Shown here: piece by piece, positions 27,825 through 37,096 of the stretch | Position numbering within the stretch: position 1 is the stretch's first letter | Layout of the letters: each line of letters begins with the position of its first letter | NCBI RefSeq assembly: GCF_015999465.1 | Contig: NZ_CP065534.1 | Coordinates: 558,001 to 622,000 of the forward strand | Source: Lonsdalea populi | GTDB lineage: Bacteria > Pseudomonadota > Gammaproteobacteria > Enterobacterales > Enterobacteriaceae | DNA: 64,000 nucleotides | Direction of reading: 5' to 3' | Program-made: the position numbers and the translations under genes | The notes under the pieces: model-generated | What the model was told of the DNA's origin: nothing | The model's input: the letters and a program-made list of their open reading frames with translations, nothing else | Database searches by the model: none

Positions 27825-29987
27825 ATGATTTATAACGCACTACGCTGGCTGTTGCGTCGCCTGTACCGTATCGAAATCACCGGGGACGAACGCGTCTTCC
27901 GGCAGTCAAAACTCCTGATTACGCCGAACCACGCGTCGTTTATGGACGGCGTGCTGCTGGCCTTGTTCCTGCCTCTGCAAGAAAAACCGATCTTTGCCGT
28001 CTACTCCTCCATCGCCGACCGCTGGTTCATGCGGTGGACGAAACGGTTTGTGGACTTTGTAGCGTTGGATCCGACGCAGCCGATGGCCATCAAACGCCTG
28101 ATCCGCGTGGTGGAGCAGGGACGGCCGGTCGTGGTGTTCCCGGAAGGGCGCATCACGGTGACCGGCTCCCTAATGAAGATCTACAGCGGCGCGGCGTTTG
28201 TGGCGGCGCGTTCAGGGGCGACCGTCGTCCCGGTCCGGCTGGAAGGGCCGGAGTTCACGTTCTTCGGGCGTTTACGCGGCGTCGTGCGTCGCCGCCTTTT
28301 CCCGCAGATCTCCCTGCACTGGCTGCCGGCCGTGCAACTGCCTATGCCGGATGCCCGCGGCGCGCGCGAACGCCGTGAGCTGGCCGGCGAACATCTGCAT
28401 CGCATCATGATGGAAGCCCGCATGGCGGTGCGTCCTCGCCATACGCTGTATCAGGCTTTTTTGGCCGCCTGTGGCCGCTACGGCTACGGCTCCTCCAGCA
28501 TTGAGGACGTCGCCATGCAGGCAGACAGCTACCACGGCCTGCTGAAAAAATCGTTGGGGGTGTCGCGGATCCTGCAACGCTTCACGGCGGACAAAGAACA
28601 CGTCGGCCTGCTGCTGCCGAACGCGACCGTGACCGCCGCCGCTATTCTGGGCTGCTCCCTGAGTGGCCGTGTCCCGGCGATGCTGAACTACACCGCCGGG
28701 ACCAAAGGGCTGCAAAGCGCGATTCTGGCGGCCAGCCTCAAAACGATTGTGACCTCCCGCCAGTTCCTCGAGAAAGGCAAACTGACCCATCTCCCCCAGC
28801 AGGTGAAAGAAGCCAACTGGGTCTATCTGGAAGATCTGAAAGGGACGGTGACGATCGCCGATAAGCTGTGGATCCTGTTTCATCTGCTGTTCCCCGCGCA
28901 GGCGATGGTGCCGCAGCAGCCTGACGATGTCGCGATGATCCTGTTTACCTCGGGTTCGGAAGGTTACCCGAAAGGCGTGGCGCACACCCACAATAGCCTG
29001 CTGGCCAACGTCGAACAGATTCGCACCGTGGCCGACTTCACGCCGCAGGACCGTTTCATGTCCGCGCTGCCGCTGTTTCACGCCTTTGGGTTGACGGTCG
29101 GGTTGCTGACGCCGCTAATCACCGGTGCGAAGGTGTTTCTCTACCCGAGTCCGCTGCACTACCGCATCGTGCCGGAGCTGGTCTACGACCGTAATTGCAC
29201 CGTGCTGTTCGGCACCTCGACCTTCCTGGGCAACTACGCGCGCTATGCGCATCCTTACGACTTCGCGCGGTTGCGCTATGTGGTGGCCGGGGCGGAAAAA
29301 CTGTCAGAGACGACGCGGCAGGTTTGGCAGGAGCGCTTCGGTATCCGCATTCTGGAAGGCTATGGCGTAACGGAATGCGCGCCCGTCGTGGCGATTAACG
29401 TGCCGATGGCGGCCAGGCCGCACACCGTCGGACAACTGCTGCCGGGGATGGAAGGACGGCTGATCCCGGTGCCGGGAATCGGCGCCGGCGCGCGTTTGCA
29501 GCTGCGCGGACCGAACGTGATGAAAGGGTATCTCCGCGTCGAACGGCCCGGCGTTCTGGAAACGCCCGCCGCCGACAATGCGCAGGGCGAGCGGGAAGAG
29601 GGCTGGTACGACACCGGCGATATCGTCACGCTGGATGAACAAGGTTTCTGCGCCATCGTAGGCCGTGTGAAACGTTTCGCTAAACTGGCGGGCGAAATGG
29701 TGTCGCTGGAAAGCGTGGAGCAGTTGGCGTTGCAGGCGTCTCCGGACGCGCAGCATGCGGCCAGCGCCCGTAGCGACAGCAGCAAAGGAGAAGCGCTGGT
29801 GCTGTTCACCACCGATGCCGACCTGACCCGCGACCAGCTACAGGCGCAGGCGCGCCAGCACGGCGTACCGGAACTGGCGGTGCCGCGCGATATTCGCTAC
29901 GTGAAGGCGCTGCCGATGTTGGGCAGCGGCAAGCCGGACTTCGTCACGTTGCGTCAGATGGCGGAAGATCGGGAGTACACCGTATGA
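27825..29987 (+). CDS. aas: bifunctional 2-acylglycerophosphoethanolamine acyltransferase / acyl-ACP synthetase
   Basis: Aas re-acylates lysophosphatidylethanolamine at the inner membrane. The 720-residue product (E. coli 719) has an N-terminal PlsC-type acyltransferase with the HX4D motif in NHASFMD (H36, D41) and [15 protein letters not shown]-terminal AMP-binding acyl-ACP synthetase follows, with [26 protein letters not shown] and GWYDTGDIV. It overlaps lplT by four bases (ATGA), indicating translational coupling of enzyme and lysophospholipid flippase. Start ATG 27825 follows GGGAGATGGG. Confidence 0.98.
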   Translation: MIYNALRWLLRRLYRIEITGDERVFRQSKLLITPNHASFMDGVLLALFLPLQEKPIFAVYSSIADRWFMRWTKRFVDFVALDPTQPMAIKRLIRVVEQGRPVVVFPEGRITVTGSLMKIYSGAAFVAARSGATVVPVRLEGPEFTFFGRLRGVVRRRLFPQISLHWLPAVQLPMPDARGARERRELAGEHLHRIMMEARMAVRPRHTLYQAFLAACGRYGYGSSSIEDVAMQADSYHGLLKKSLGVSRILQRFTADKEHVGLLLPNATVTAAAILGCSLSGRVPAMLNYTAGTKGLQSAILAASLKTIVTSRQFLEKGKLTHLPQQVKEANWVYLEDLKGTVTIADKLWILFHLLFPAQAMVPQQPDDVAMILFTSGSEGYPKGVAHTHNSLLANVEQIRTVADFTPQDRFMSALPLFHAFGLTVGLLTPLITGAKVFLYPSPLHYRIVPELVYDRNCTVLFGTSTFLGNYARYAHPYDFARLRYVVAGAEKLSETTRQVWQERFGIRILEGYGVTECAPVVAINVPMAARPHTVGQLLPGMEGRLIPVPGIGAGARLQLRGPNVMKGYLRVERPGVLETPAADNAQGEREEGWYDTGDIVTLDEQGFCAIVGRVKRFAKLAGEMVSLESVEQLALQASPDAQHAASARSDSSKGEALVLFTTDADLTRDQLQAQARQHGVPELAVPRDIRYVKALPMLGSGKPDFVTLRQMAEDREYTV

Positions 29988-31180
29988 ACCCTGTCTCAAC
30001 GCCAACGACGCCGCTGCTTTCACGGGGCATGATCGCCGTAATGGCGGCGCAGTTCTTTTCCGCCTTCGGCGACAACGCGTTGCTGTTCGCGACGCTGGCG
30101 CTGGTGAAATCGCTGTTGTATCCCGACTGGAGCCAGCCGTTTCTACAGATGGGATTCGTCGCCGCCTATATCCTGCTGGCACCGTTTGTAGGCCAGTTTG
30201 CGGACAGCTTCTCCAAAGGCCGCGTCATGATGCTGGCGAATGCCCTGAAGCTGGCGGGCGCGCTGCTGATTTGCGTGGGCGGCAATCCCTTCCTGGGCTA
30301 CACGCTGGTTGGCGTCGGGGCTGCGGCTTATTCGCCCGCCAAGTACGGCATTTTGGGCGAGATTAGCCACGGCGATCAGCTGGTGAAGGCCAATGGCCTG
30401 ATGGAAGCCTCCACCATCGCCGCCATTCTGATCGGTTCGGTCGCGGGCGGCCTGTTGGCGGACTGGCATTTGGGCGCGGCGCTCGGCGTCTGTGCGCTGG
30501 CTTACGGCATCGCGCTGGCCGCCAACCTGCTCATTCCGCGTCTGAAAGCGGCTAAAAGCGGCAGCTCATGGCATCCCCGACGGATGGTCGGGGCTTTCGT
30601 GCATGCCTGCCGGGTGCTGTGGGACAACGGCGAAACGAGGTTGTCTCTGCTGGGCACCAGCCTGTTCTGGGGCGCGGGCGTGACGCTGCGTTTCCTGCTG
30701 GTGCTGTGGGTGCCGCTGGCGCTGGGCATCAGCGACAACTCGACCCCCACGCTGCTGAATGCGATGGTGGCCGTGGGGATCGTCTTCGGTGCGGCGGCGG
30801 CGGGGCGTCTGGTGACGCTGAAAACCGTGCGCCGCTGTCTGCCCGCCGGGGTGTTGATTGGCGTGATGGTGGTGTTCTTCACGCTGCAACACAGCCTATT
30901 CGGCGCCTATACCTGCCTGTTAATCCTCGGTGCGCTGGGTGGTTTCTTCATCGTGCCGCTCAATGCGCTGTTGCAGGAAGCCGGTAAGGCCAGCGTCGGC
31001 GCGGGCAACGCCGTCGCGGTGCAAAACCTGATGGAAAACGGCGCCATGCTGCTGATGCTGGCGCTGTACTCGCTGGTCGTGAAGCTGGGCGTGTCGGCAA
31101 TAGCGATCGGGACTGGCTTCGGCGCGCTGCTCGCGCTGGCGATTGCCGTACTGTGGGCATGGGGACGCGTTAAGCGTTAA
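29984..31180 (+). CDS. lplT: lysophospholipid transporter LplT
   Basis: LplT flips lysophosphatidylethanolamine across the inner membrane to Aas. It is a 398-residue major-facilitator-type protein (E. coli 397) with about 12 helices. Conserved segments include [50 protein letters not shown] and [11 protein letters not shown]. Its start overlaps the aas stop. Confidence 0.97.
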   Translation: MNPVSTPTTPLLSRGMIAVMAAQFFSAFGDNALLFATLALVKSLLYPDWSQPFLQMGFVAAYILLAPFVGQFADSFSKGRVMMLANALKLAGALLICVGGNPFLGYTLVGVGAAAYSPAKYGILGEISHGDQLVKANGLMEASTIAAILIGSVAGGLLADWHLGAALGVCALAYGIALAANLLIPRLKAAKSGSSWHPRRMVGAFVHACRVLWDNGETRLSLLGTSLFWGAGVTLRFLLVLWVPLALGISDNSTPTLLNAMVAVGIVFGAAAAGRLVTLKTVRRCLPAGVLIGVMVVFFTLQHSLFGAYTCLLILGALGGFFIVPLNALLQEAGKASVGAGNAVAVQNLMENGAMLLMLALYSLVVKLGVSAIAIGTGFGALLALAIAVLWAWGRVKR

Positions 31181-31205
31181 TGATGGGCGTGAGGAGTGTG
31201 GCGAC

Positions 31206-31682
31206 GTGACGAATGCGGTGGAGTGGCGCGACTGGGGCGTCGACGATCTGACGGTGCAGAGCCTGTATGAAATTCTGCGGCTGCGCAATCAGGTCTTCAT
31301 CGTTGAGCAATCTTGCCCGTATCAGGACATCGACGGGCAAGACCTGACGCCGGGCCATCGTCATATCGTCGCCTGCCGGCACGGACAACTGCTGGCCTAT
31401 GCTCGCCTGCTGGCGCCCACGCCGGAGCGCGAGGCGGTCGCTATCGGCCGGGTGATCGTCTCTGCCGAAGCGCGCGGACAGAAGCTGGGGTATCTGCTGA
31501 TGGCGCAGGCTCTGTCGGCCTGTTCCCGCCACTGGCCGCAGCGTCCCTGCTATCTGTCGGCGCAGGCGCATCTGCAAGACTTCTATCGTCAGCTGGGTTT
31601 CGTCGCCGTCGGCGAGGTCTACGATGAGGACGGGATACCGCACATCGACATGTTCCTTTCCGCCCCGCCTTCCGCAGGCTGA
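31206..31682 (+). CDS. elaA: ElaA family GNAT acetyltransferase
   Basis: A 158-residue GNAT-fold protein similar to E. coli ElaA (153 residues). Conserved marks are LRLRNQVFIVEQSCPYQDIDGQDL and the acetyl-CoA loop AIGRVIVSAEARGQKLGYLLM. LSAQAHLQDFYRQLGFVAVGEVYDEDGIPHIDM completes the pattern. The acyl acceptor is unknown. A GTG start at 31206 is preferred: it matches the E. coli start region (xxxVEWRDW) and follows GAGGAG. It is 25 bases after lplT and probably in the same operon; in E. coli elaA is elsewhere. Confidence 0.9.
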   Translation: MTNAVEWRDWGVDDLTVQSLYEILRLRNQVFIVEQSCPYQDIDGQDLTPGHRHIVACRHGQLLAYARLLAPTPEREAVAIGRVIVSAEARGQKLGYLLMAQALSACSRHWPQRPCYLSAQAHLQDFYRQLGFVAVGEVYDEDGIPHIDMFLSAPPSAG

Positions 31683-31696
31683 CCCTCCACTCGTTC

Positions 31697-31732
31697 AGCG
31701 CGTTCGTCGCTGGACGGGGCGCTCTCTTTTTT
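31697..31732 (+). terminator. terminator of the aas-lplT-elaA operon
   Basis: AGCGC pairs with GCGCT around an imperfect inner stem and is followed by CTCTTTTTT, 15 bases past the elaA stop. Confidence 0.6.
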
Positions 31733-31841
31733 CCCTTCTCTGTGAGGCGGAAATCTCGCGTCGGCCAGCCTTAATTTCGCGTCTGGCAGGGGAAGGCGTG
31801 GGAAAACGAGCGTTGGAGTGTGGGATAAACAGACAGAAAAT

Positions 31842-31871
31842 CGCCCCGAGCGTGGGATAACGCTCGGGGCG
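31842..31871 (-). terminator. terminator of the entericidin gene
   Basis: An 11-bp CGCCCCGAGCG/CGCTCGGGGCG stem with an 8-base loop is followed on the minus strand by ATTTTCTGT. It lies 27 bases beyond the entericidin stop. Confidence 0.8.
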
Positions 31872-31898
31872 GGGTGTGATGGTCAGCGCTTAAACGGC

Positions 31899-32027
31899 TT
31901 AGCTGGCGGTTCGGGAGATGGAGCTGCCGAGCTTCTGAACGTCCTGACCAAAGCCGCGCGTGGTGTTACAACCGCTCAGGGTTGCGGTGATCAACAGTAC
32001 AGCCGTCAGTAATGTGATGTTGTTCAT
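31899..32027 (-). CDS. ecnA: entericidin A-like small lipoprotein
   Basis: A 42-residue lipoprotein precursor with a hydrophobic signal and lipobox LSGC (Cys20). The mature part CNTTRGFGQDVQKLGSSISR resembles E. coli EcnA (CNTARGFGEDIKHLGNSISR as I recall it) more than EcnB. An AGGT ribosome site lies upstream of ATG 32027. In E. coli ecnA (antidote) and ecnB (toxin, programmed lysis in stationary phase) are tandem and lie near efp; here one gene stands alone downstream of hemW, with its own terminator. Function as antidote here is uncertain because no EcnB is seen in the window. Confidence 0.88.
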   Translation of the reverse strand: MNNITLLTAVLLITATLSGCNTTRGFGQDVQKLGSSISRTAS

Positions 32028-32150
32028 CGTGGTTTACCTGCTACCTCAGTCTCAGTCCTGTCTTCACTTTGTCATATTCTCGCCTGCCAGTTCAATGCGC
32101 TTTATCGCGCCGTCAGCGATTTTTATGCGGCATGACGACGCGCGGCGAAA

Positions 32151-33287
32151 TCAGTCGGCGAGAAAGCCTTCCAGCAGCGTATTCAGGAACAGTTTGCCGT
32201 GCTCGGTGATCTGCCAGTGGCGGTCGGTTTCCGTCAGAAAACCTTGCGCCAGCGCCGCGTCGATCTGCGGGCGGATCGCCTGCTCCGTCAGTCCAGTATA
32301 GTCCGTGAAATCCGCGCGCGGCGCGGGCTCCAGCAGACGGAAACGGTTCATAAAGAACTCGAACGGACGGTCATTCAGCGGGACGTCCGTGATTTGATGC
32401 CGATACTCGCCCCGCATGTAGCCGCGCGGATGACGGGTCTTGGCGGTGCGCACGATGCGTCCGTCCGCGAACGTCAGCTTGCCGTGCGCGCCGCAGCCGA
32501 TACCGAGATAGTCGCCGAAGCGCCAGTAGTTCAGGTTATGTTGGCACTGGTAGCCCGGCCGGGCGTAGGCCGAGGTTTCATACTGCTGATAGCCCGCGGC
32601 GCTCAGCAGTTCGTGTCCGGCGCTGAAAATGTCCCAGAGCGCGTCGTCGTCCGGCAGCGTCGGCGGTCGGGAGCCAAAGAGCGTGTTGGGTTCGATAGTG
32701 AGCTGATACCACGACAGATGAGGCGGGTTCAGCGCGGTAGCCTGACGCAAATCGTCCAGCGCCTCTTCCAAAGACTGCTGCGGCAAGCCGTGCATCAGGT
32801 CAAGGTTGAAGCTGCGCAGGCCTAGCTGTTCGGCCAGCCGCGCGGCGCGCTTCGCCTCTTCCGGCCCGTGAATGCGGCCCAGCCGCTGGAGTTTGTCCGG
32901 GCTGAAGCTTTGCACGCCGATGGAAATGCGGTTGATGCCCGCCTGCTGGTAGCCGCTGAAGCGGTCGGCTTCGACGGTGCCGGGGTTGGCCTCCATTGTG
33001 ACTTCGGCCTCAGGCGACAGTGTCAGTCTGGCGCGTACGCCGTCCATCAACTGCTGCATTGCTTCAGCGCTCAGCAGGCTAGGCGTGCCGCCGCCGATGA
33101 AGATCGAGTGCAGCGGCCGTCCCAGCGCCATCGCCAGATCCGCATCCAGATCGGCCAGCAGGTGATCCACATATTCCCCGTGCGGCACCTCGCCTTTGAG
33201 CGCGTGCGAGTTGAAGTCGCAGTACGGGCATTTCTGCACGCACCAGGGAATATGGATGTAGAGGCTGAGCGGGGGCAGCTTAAGCAT
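32151..33287 (-). CDS. hemW: heme chaperone HemW (radical SAM)
   Basis: HemW is a radical-SAM protein related to coproporphyrinogen dehydrogenase that binds and delivers heme. With ATG 33287 it has 378 residues, as in E. coli. The iron-sulfur motif CVQKCPYC (CxxxCxxC) is near the N-terminus in [37 protein letters not shown], the [25 protein letters not shown] segment and a C-terminal HemN-like domain follow. It overlaps rdgB by eight bases; an ATG at 33299 is an alternative start inside rdgB. It is the last gene of the yggS operon. Confidence 0.97.
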   Translation of the reverse strand: MLKLPPLSLYIHIPWCVQKCPYCDFNSHALKGEVPHGEYVDHLLADLDADLAMALGRPLHSIFIGGGTPSLLSAEAMQQLMDGVRARLTLSPEAEVTMEANPGTVEADRFSGYQQAGINRISIGVQSFSPDKLQRLGRIHGPEEAKRAARLAEQLGLRSFNLDLMHGLPQQSLEEALDDLRQATALNPPHLSWYQLTIEPNTLFGSRPPTLPDDDALWDIFSAGHELLSAAGYQQYETSAYARPGYQCQHNLNYWRFGDYLGIGCGAHGKLTFADGRIVRTAKTRHPRGYMRGEYRHQITDVPLNDRPFEFFMNRFRLLEPAPRADFTDYTGLTEQAIRPQIDAALAQGFLTETDRHWQITEHGKLFLNTLLEGFLAD

Positions 33288-33873
33288 TGCGCAGGGCATC
33301 CAGCAACTGTCGAAGCGCTTTACCGCGGTGGGAGCGGCTCAGCTTTTCGCTGCGGGTCAGCTCTGCGGCGGTGACGCCGGCGTCAGGCACGATGAAAATC
33401 GGGTCATAGCCAAAACCGCCGCTGCCGGCCGGTTCACGGGCGATAGTGCCTTGCCAGCTGCCGTGACACACCAGCGGCGTCGGGTCGTCGGCATGCATCA
33501 GGAACACCAGCACGCAGTGAAAATGGGCGGTGCGCTGGTCGTCCGGCACGTCTTGCATGGCTTCCAGCAGCTTGTGCAGATTCTGCTGGTCGTCGGCGTC
33601 TTCGCCTGCATAGCGCGCGGAGTAGATCCCCGGCGCGCCGGCCAGCGCATCCACCGCCAGACCGGAGTCGTCGGCGATGGCGGGCAGTCCCGTGATACGC
33701 GCGGCGTGACGCGCCTTGAGGATGGCGTTCTCGATGAACGTCAGGCCGGTCTCCTCGGCGGAGTCTACGCCCAGTTCGGTCTGCGCCACGATATCCAGCC
33801 CGAAGTCCGCCAGCAGATCGGCGAGTTCACGCACTTTACCGGCGTTGCCGGTGGCTAATACGACTTTTTGCAT
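33280..33873 (-). CDS. rdgB: non-canonical purine NTP pyrophosphatase (dITP/XTP)
   Basis: RdgB cleans the nucleotide pool of ITP, dITP and XTP. The 197-residue product (E. coli 197) starts [17 protein letters not shown]. It has the family motifs [45 protein letters not shown] and [14 protein letters not shown]. It lies seven bases after yggU and overlaps hemW. Confidence 0.98.
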   Translation of the reverse strand: MQKVVLATGNAGKVRELADLLADFGLDIVAQTELGVDSAEETGLTFIENAILKARHAARITGLPAIADDSGLAVDALAGAPGIYSARYAGEDADDQQNLHKLLEAMQDVPDDQRTAHFHCVLVFLMHADDPTPLVCHGSWQGTIAREPAGSGGFGYDPIFIVPDAGVTAAELTRSEKLSRSHRGKALRQLLDALRNA

Positions 33874-33880
33874 CAATGAG

Positions 33881-34186
33881 TTAGTCCTGAGAAGGTGAAG
33901 CGATGAGTTCCGCGACGTTGGCGGGAATAGTCTGCGGATCGACGATTTTGATCTGTTTATGCCGACCTAACTCGCCTCTTTCAATAATCACTTTGCTTTT
34001 GGCGACGCGAAACTGCTTGGAAAGAAATTTGACCAGATGCGCGTTGGCCTGACCGTCGACCGGCGGCGCGGTGATCGCCACCTTCAGCTCTTCGCCGTGC
34101 AGGCCGACAATCTGGTCGCGGCTGGCTTTCGGCTGTATATACAGCCGAATCACCAGCGCGTCCCGATCGTAGCTGACTGCGCTCAC
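33881..34186 (-). CDS. yggU: YggU family protein (DUF167)
   Basis: A 101-residue DUF167 protein of unknown function (E. coli 96). A GTG start at 34186 is chosen because it overlaps the yggT stop as GTGA and gives a product beginning [20 protein letters not shown], matching E. coli. Conserved segments are [20 protein letters not shown] and [14 protein letters not shown]. It is translationally coupled to yggT. Confidence 0.95.
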   Translation of the reverse strand: MSAVSYDRDALVIRLYIQPKASRDQIVGLHGEELKVAITAPPVDGQANAHLVKFLSKQFRVAKSKVIIERGELGRHKQIKIVDPQTIPANVAELIASPSQD

Positions 34187-34737
34187 AGCAGGGACCACAG
34201 CCCGGGCAACAGATCCAGGCCGAGGTAGTTCAGCAGATACAGGATCAGGATGACCACCATCGCGGAGAAGTCGAGGCCGCCCATCGCAGGCAGTATGCGG
34301 CGGATCGGCGCCATCAGCGGTTCGGTCAGTTGATACAGCAGGTAATCGACCGGGCTGCGGCCCTGGCTGATCCAGCTCATCAACGAACGGATGATGACCA
34401 TCCAGAACACCAGATAACCTGCGGATTTGAGCAGCGACAGCAGTCCGACCAGCAGATTCATCGGGCTGAGCGACAGCGCGCCGACCTGTATCAGCAGCAG
34501 CAGCGGGTATTTCAGGGTGGTCAGCAGAAACGCCAGCAGTAGCGAGGCGCTATCGATGGGGCCGAGCGAGGGGATGATGCGGCGCAGCGGTCCGACGATC
34601 GGCTGGGTCAGCTTCACCACGAACTGCGACAGCGGATTATAAAAATCGCTGCGCGACCACTGCATCCAGATGCGCAACAGCAGCACCATCACATACAGGT
34701 CGATCAGCGTTTTGACTAGAAACGTCAGTGTAAGCAT
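34183..34737 (-). CDS. yggT: YggT family inner membrane protein
   Basis: A 184-residue membrane protein with four or so helices. It contains two copies of the YGGT domain (N-terminal [20 protein letters not shown] with [18 protein letters not shown]-terminal [11 protein letters not shown] with [18 protein letters not shown]). The family is linked to osmotic and ion stress, and in other bacteria to septum and photosystem assembly; the role here is unknown. It sits between proC and yggU, as in E. coli. Confidence 0.96.
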   Translation of the reverse strand: MLTLTFLVKTLIDLYVMVLLLRIWMQWSRSDFYNPLSQFVVKLTQPIVGPLRRIIPSLGPIDSASLLLAFLLTTLKYPLLLLIQVGALSLSPMNLLVGLLSLLKSAGYLVFWMVIIRSLMSWISQGRSPVDYLLYQLTEPLMAPIRRILPAMGGLDFSAMVVILILYLLNYLGLDLLPGLWSLL

Positions 34738-34794
34738 AAATGCAACGGTTCCTTTCGGGTCAGAGGGAGATGTCTTTGAGGCGTAATGCCATGA

Positions 34795-35616
34795 TTAAAA
34801 AAGCTTTTCCATTTCTTTGGCTCGCGCGACGGCGGCCTGCATGGCATTCGATACGGTTTCAGCCAGGTGCTGTTCGTTGAATACCCGCAGCGCTTCGGCC
34901 GTGGTGCCGCCCTTGGAGGTCACATTTTCCCGCAGGGTCGATAAATCTTTGTCCGGGCTGGCGGCGACCAGCGCGGCGGCGCCGGTGGCGGCCTGCTGAA
35001 CCAGCTGTCGCGCCGTTCGGGCATCGAATCCCTGGCGTTCGGCTTCCCGCTGCATGGCTTCCATAAACAGGAAGAAGTAAGCCGGCGCGCTGCCGGCGGC
35101 GGCGATGACGCCGTTGATCTGCGCTTCTTCGTCCACCCAGCAAACCTCGCCGACGCTGGCCATCAGGCGGGTGGTGAAATCGCGGTCGGCTTTGCCGACG
35201 TTGTCCGGCGCATACAGTCCGCTCATGCCTTTGCCGACCAGAGACGGCGTGTTGGGCATGATACGCACGATATTCAACGGTTTGCCCAGTAGCGCCTGAA
35301 AACGCGCGACGCTGACGCCCGCGGCGATGGACAGCACCAGTTTGCCGCTGAAGTCGACGTCCGACGCCAATGCTGAGCACACGTCCGCCATCAGCTGAGG
35401 TTTCACCGCCAGCACGATGACGTCGGCCTGTTGTGCGCAGTCGACGTTATCGCCGGAGCTGATGATGCCATACTCCCGGGCCAACGCATCGCGACGCGTC
35501 GCCGTCGGGGCGCTGACGGCAATGTGCGTGGCGGGATAGCCGCCGTCGATTAAGCCGGCAATAATGGCCTGCGCCATGTTACCTGCGCCGATAAAGGCAA
35601 TTTTTCGGTGTTCCAT
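34795..35616 (-). CDS. proC: pyrroline-5-carboxylate reductase
   Basis: ProC makes L-proline from pyrroline-5-carboxylate with NADPH. ATG 35616 gives 273 residues starting MEHRKIAFIGAGNMAQAII, with the Rossmann GxGxxA motif at once. VLAVKPQ, RIMPNTPSLVGKGM, AAAGSAPAYFFLFMEAM and VTSKGGTTAEALRVF are typical of the family. The frame extends 26 codons upstream without similarity. A GAGAA lies near the start. It follows yggS by 34 bases, a very common bacterial pairing. Confidence 0.97.
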   Translation of the reverse strand: MEHRKIAFIGAGNMAQAIIAGLIDGGYPATHIAVSAPTATRRDALAREYGIISSGDNVDCAQQADVIVLAVKPQLMADVCSALASDVDFSGKLVLSIAAGVSVARFQALLGKPLNIVRIMPNTPSLVGKGMSGLYAPDNVGKADRDFTTRLMASVGEVCWVDEEAQINGVIAAAGSAPAYFFLFMEAMQREAERQGFDARTARQLVQQAATGAAALVAASPDKDLSTLRENVTSKGGTTAEALRVFNEQHLAETVSNAMQAAVARAKEMEKLF

Positions 35617-35650
35617 CGGATTCTCGCTGTAGTCGGGTGTCTGTTGAGCG

Positions 35651-36382
35651 TCAGGCGGCGGAGTAATCTCTCGCGCCGAAAATCGCCGTGCCAATGCGCA
35701 CCAGCGTGCTGCCTGCGGCGATGGCCGCCGGCATGTCGTCCGTCATCCCCATGGAAAGGGTATCCGCCTCTGGATAACGGCTCCTGAGCGGCTGAAAAAG
35801 ATCGGACAGCTGGCGGAAAACCGCGAGCTGCCGCTGATAGTCGCTTTCCGGCGCCGGGATCGCCATCAGGCCGCGTAAGCGCAGTCGGGGCATGGCGGCG
35901 ACGCCGGCGGCCAGCGCGGGCAATGCTTCCGCCATCATGCCGGACTTACTTGCTTCCTGACTGATGTTGATCTGTAACAGGACATTGAGCGGCGGCAGCC
36001 CGTCCGGACGCTGATCGTTCAGGCGCTGCGCGATGCGCAGGCGATCGATAGTGTGGCACCAGTCGAAGTGCTCCGCCACCAGTCGGCTTTTGTTGGACTG
36101 CAAAGGACCGATGAAGTGCCATTCCAACGGCATATCGGGCTTTGCGGCGCGGAAATGCAGGATTTTATCGACGCCTTCCTGCACATAATTTTCGCCGAAG
36201 GCGCGCTGTCCGGCGTCAATGGCCGCCTCAATAGCGCTGACGGGTTTGGTTTTACTGACGGCCAGCAGCGTGACGTCTTCGGGAAGGCGTCCGCAGCGTT
36301 CGGCCGCCGCTGAAATTTGCTGCCTGACGCCCTGTAGATTCTGCTGCACAGTCTGTGTCGTAAGGTTCGTGCTCATAGTCAT
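35651..36382 (-). CDS. yggS: PLP homeostasis protein YggS (PLPBP family)
   Basis: A 243-residue single-domain PLP-binding protein (alanine-racemase N-terminal fold) that maintains PLP balance rather than catalysing a known reaction. The PLP lysine lies in LLAVSKTKPVSAIEAAID. Other marks are RAFGENYVQEGVDKI, EWHFIGPLQSNKSRLVAEHFD, INISQEASKSGM and LSMGMTDDMPAAIAAGSTLVRIGTA. ATG 36382 or 36376 may be used. First gene of the six-gene minus-strand operon ending with hemW. Confidence 0.97.
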   Translation of the reverse strand: MTMSTNLTTQTVQQNLQGVRQQISAAAERCGRLPEDVTLLAVSKTKPVSAIEAAIDAGQRAFGENYVQEGVDKILHFRAAKPDMPLEWHFIGPLQSNKSRLVAEHFDWCHTIDRLRIAQRLNDQRPDGLPPLNVLLQINISQEASKSGMMAEALPALAAGVAAMPRLRLRGLMAIPAPESDYQRQLAVFRQLSDLFQPLRSRYPEADTLSMGMTDDMPAAIAAGSTLVRIGTAIFGARDYSAA

Positions 36383-36626
36383 TCGGGAGGCTTATGTGTG
36401 ATTTGAAATGTCGGTTCGGCAGATAGTGTAAAACAGAATGCCCCGGATCTGCACCTCGAAGGGTAACCTGTCTGGAAGACGATGTTCCTCAATGCATTAA
36501 AAAAGGCGCGTTTGGAAGCGTTTGGTCTAAGCTAACATTTAGCAAGCTGGACGGGTTCCGCGTCAACCTGACAGCCTGCCGCGTACGACAGTTTAAAAGG
36601 TGACCGCTATTGACATGGAATTTTTA

Positions 36627-37043
36627 ATGAATAAAAAGATAACAATCGCGACCGCCGGTGTCGCCTTGCTCCTTTCCTTGATGGCTGAACCAGCCCGCGC
36701 CGCCGCTCCCTCGTCCCCCCCTGTCGGCAAGATTTGCAAAGCGACCACCTCGTTAATTTTCGGGCGTAGTACCCAGATCATGAAGCTTGACGCCGTCGAA
36801 AACGGCACCGCCTATGTGCATTACTTCCGGCCGAGCGACCGCTCCCGCTGGGCTATCAAATGCAAATTGGCAGGCGATCGCGTGCTGTGGGCCAGCAACA
36901 ATCCCGACAGTATCGGGCGCTGGCGCAACGACCCCGCCGATGAAATCATCACCTTCCGGATTCACGGAGATGCGCTCGACATCAGCGAAATCTACTCCGA
37001 TGGCTCCGAGGAACAGCAGTCTTATTCTCTGAGCGCGCTGTAA
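36627..37043 (+). CDS. uncharacterised small secreted protein
   Basis: A 138-residue protein I do not recognise. ATG 36627 gives a clean signal peptide (MNKKITIATAGVALLLSLMA, cleavage near ARA-AA at about 25). In-frame starts at 36615 (ATG) and 36600 (GTG) exist and lie closer to AAAAGGTGA, so translation might begin there. The mature part has two cysteines (ICKATTS and IKCKLAG) that could form a disulfide, and an acidic, serine-rich end. It replaces the position of yggR upstream of yggS in E. coli and converges with codA. Periplasmic location is predicted; function is unknown. Confidence 0.7.
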   Translation: MNKKITIATAGVALLLSLMAEPARAAAPSSPPVGKICKATTSLIFGRSTQIMKLDAVENGTAYVHYFRPSDRSRWAIKCKLAGDRVLWASNNPDSIGRWRNDPADEIITFRIHGDALDISEIYSDGSEEQQSYSLSAL

Positions 37044-37096
37044 CGCCGAAAACCGCTCGCCTTTCCGGACGGTTCGAACTCGCCCGGCATATTGGC

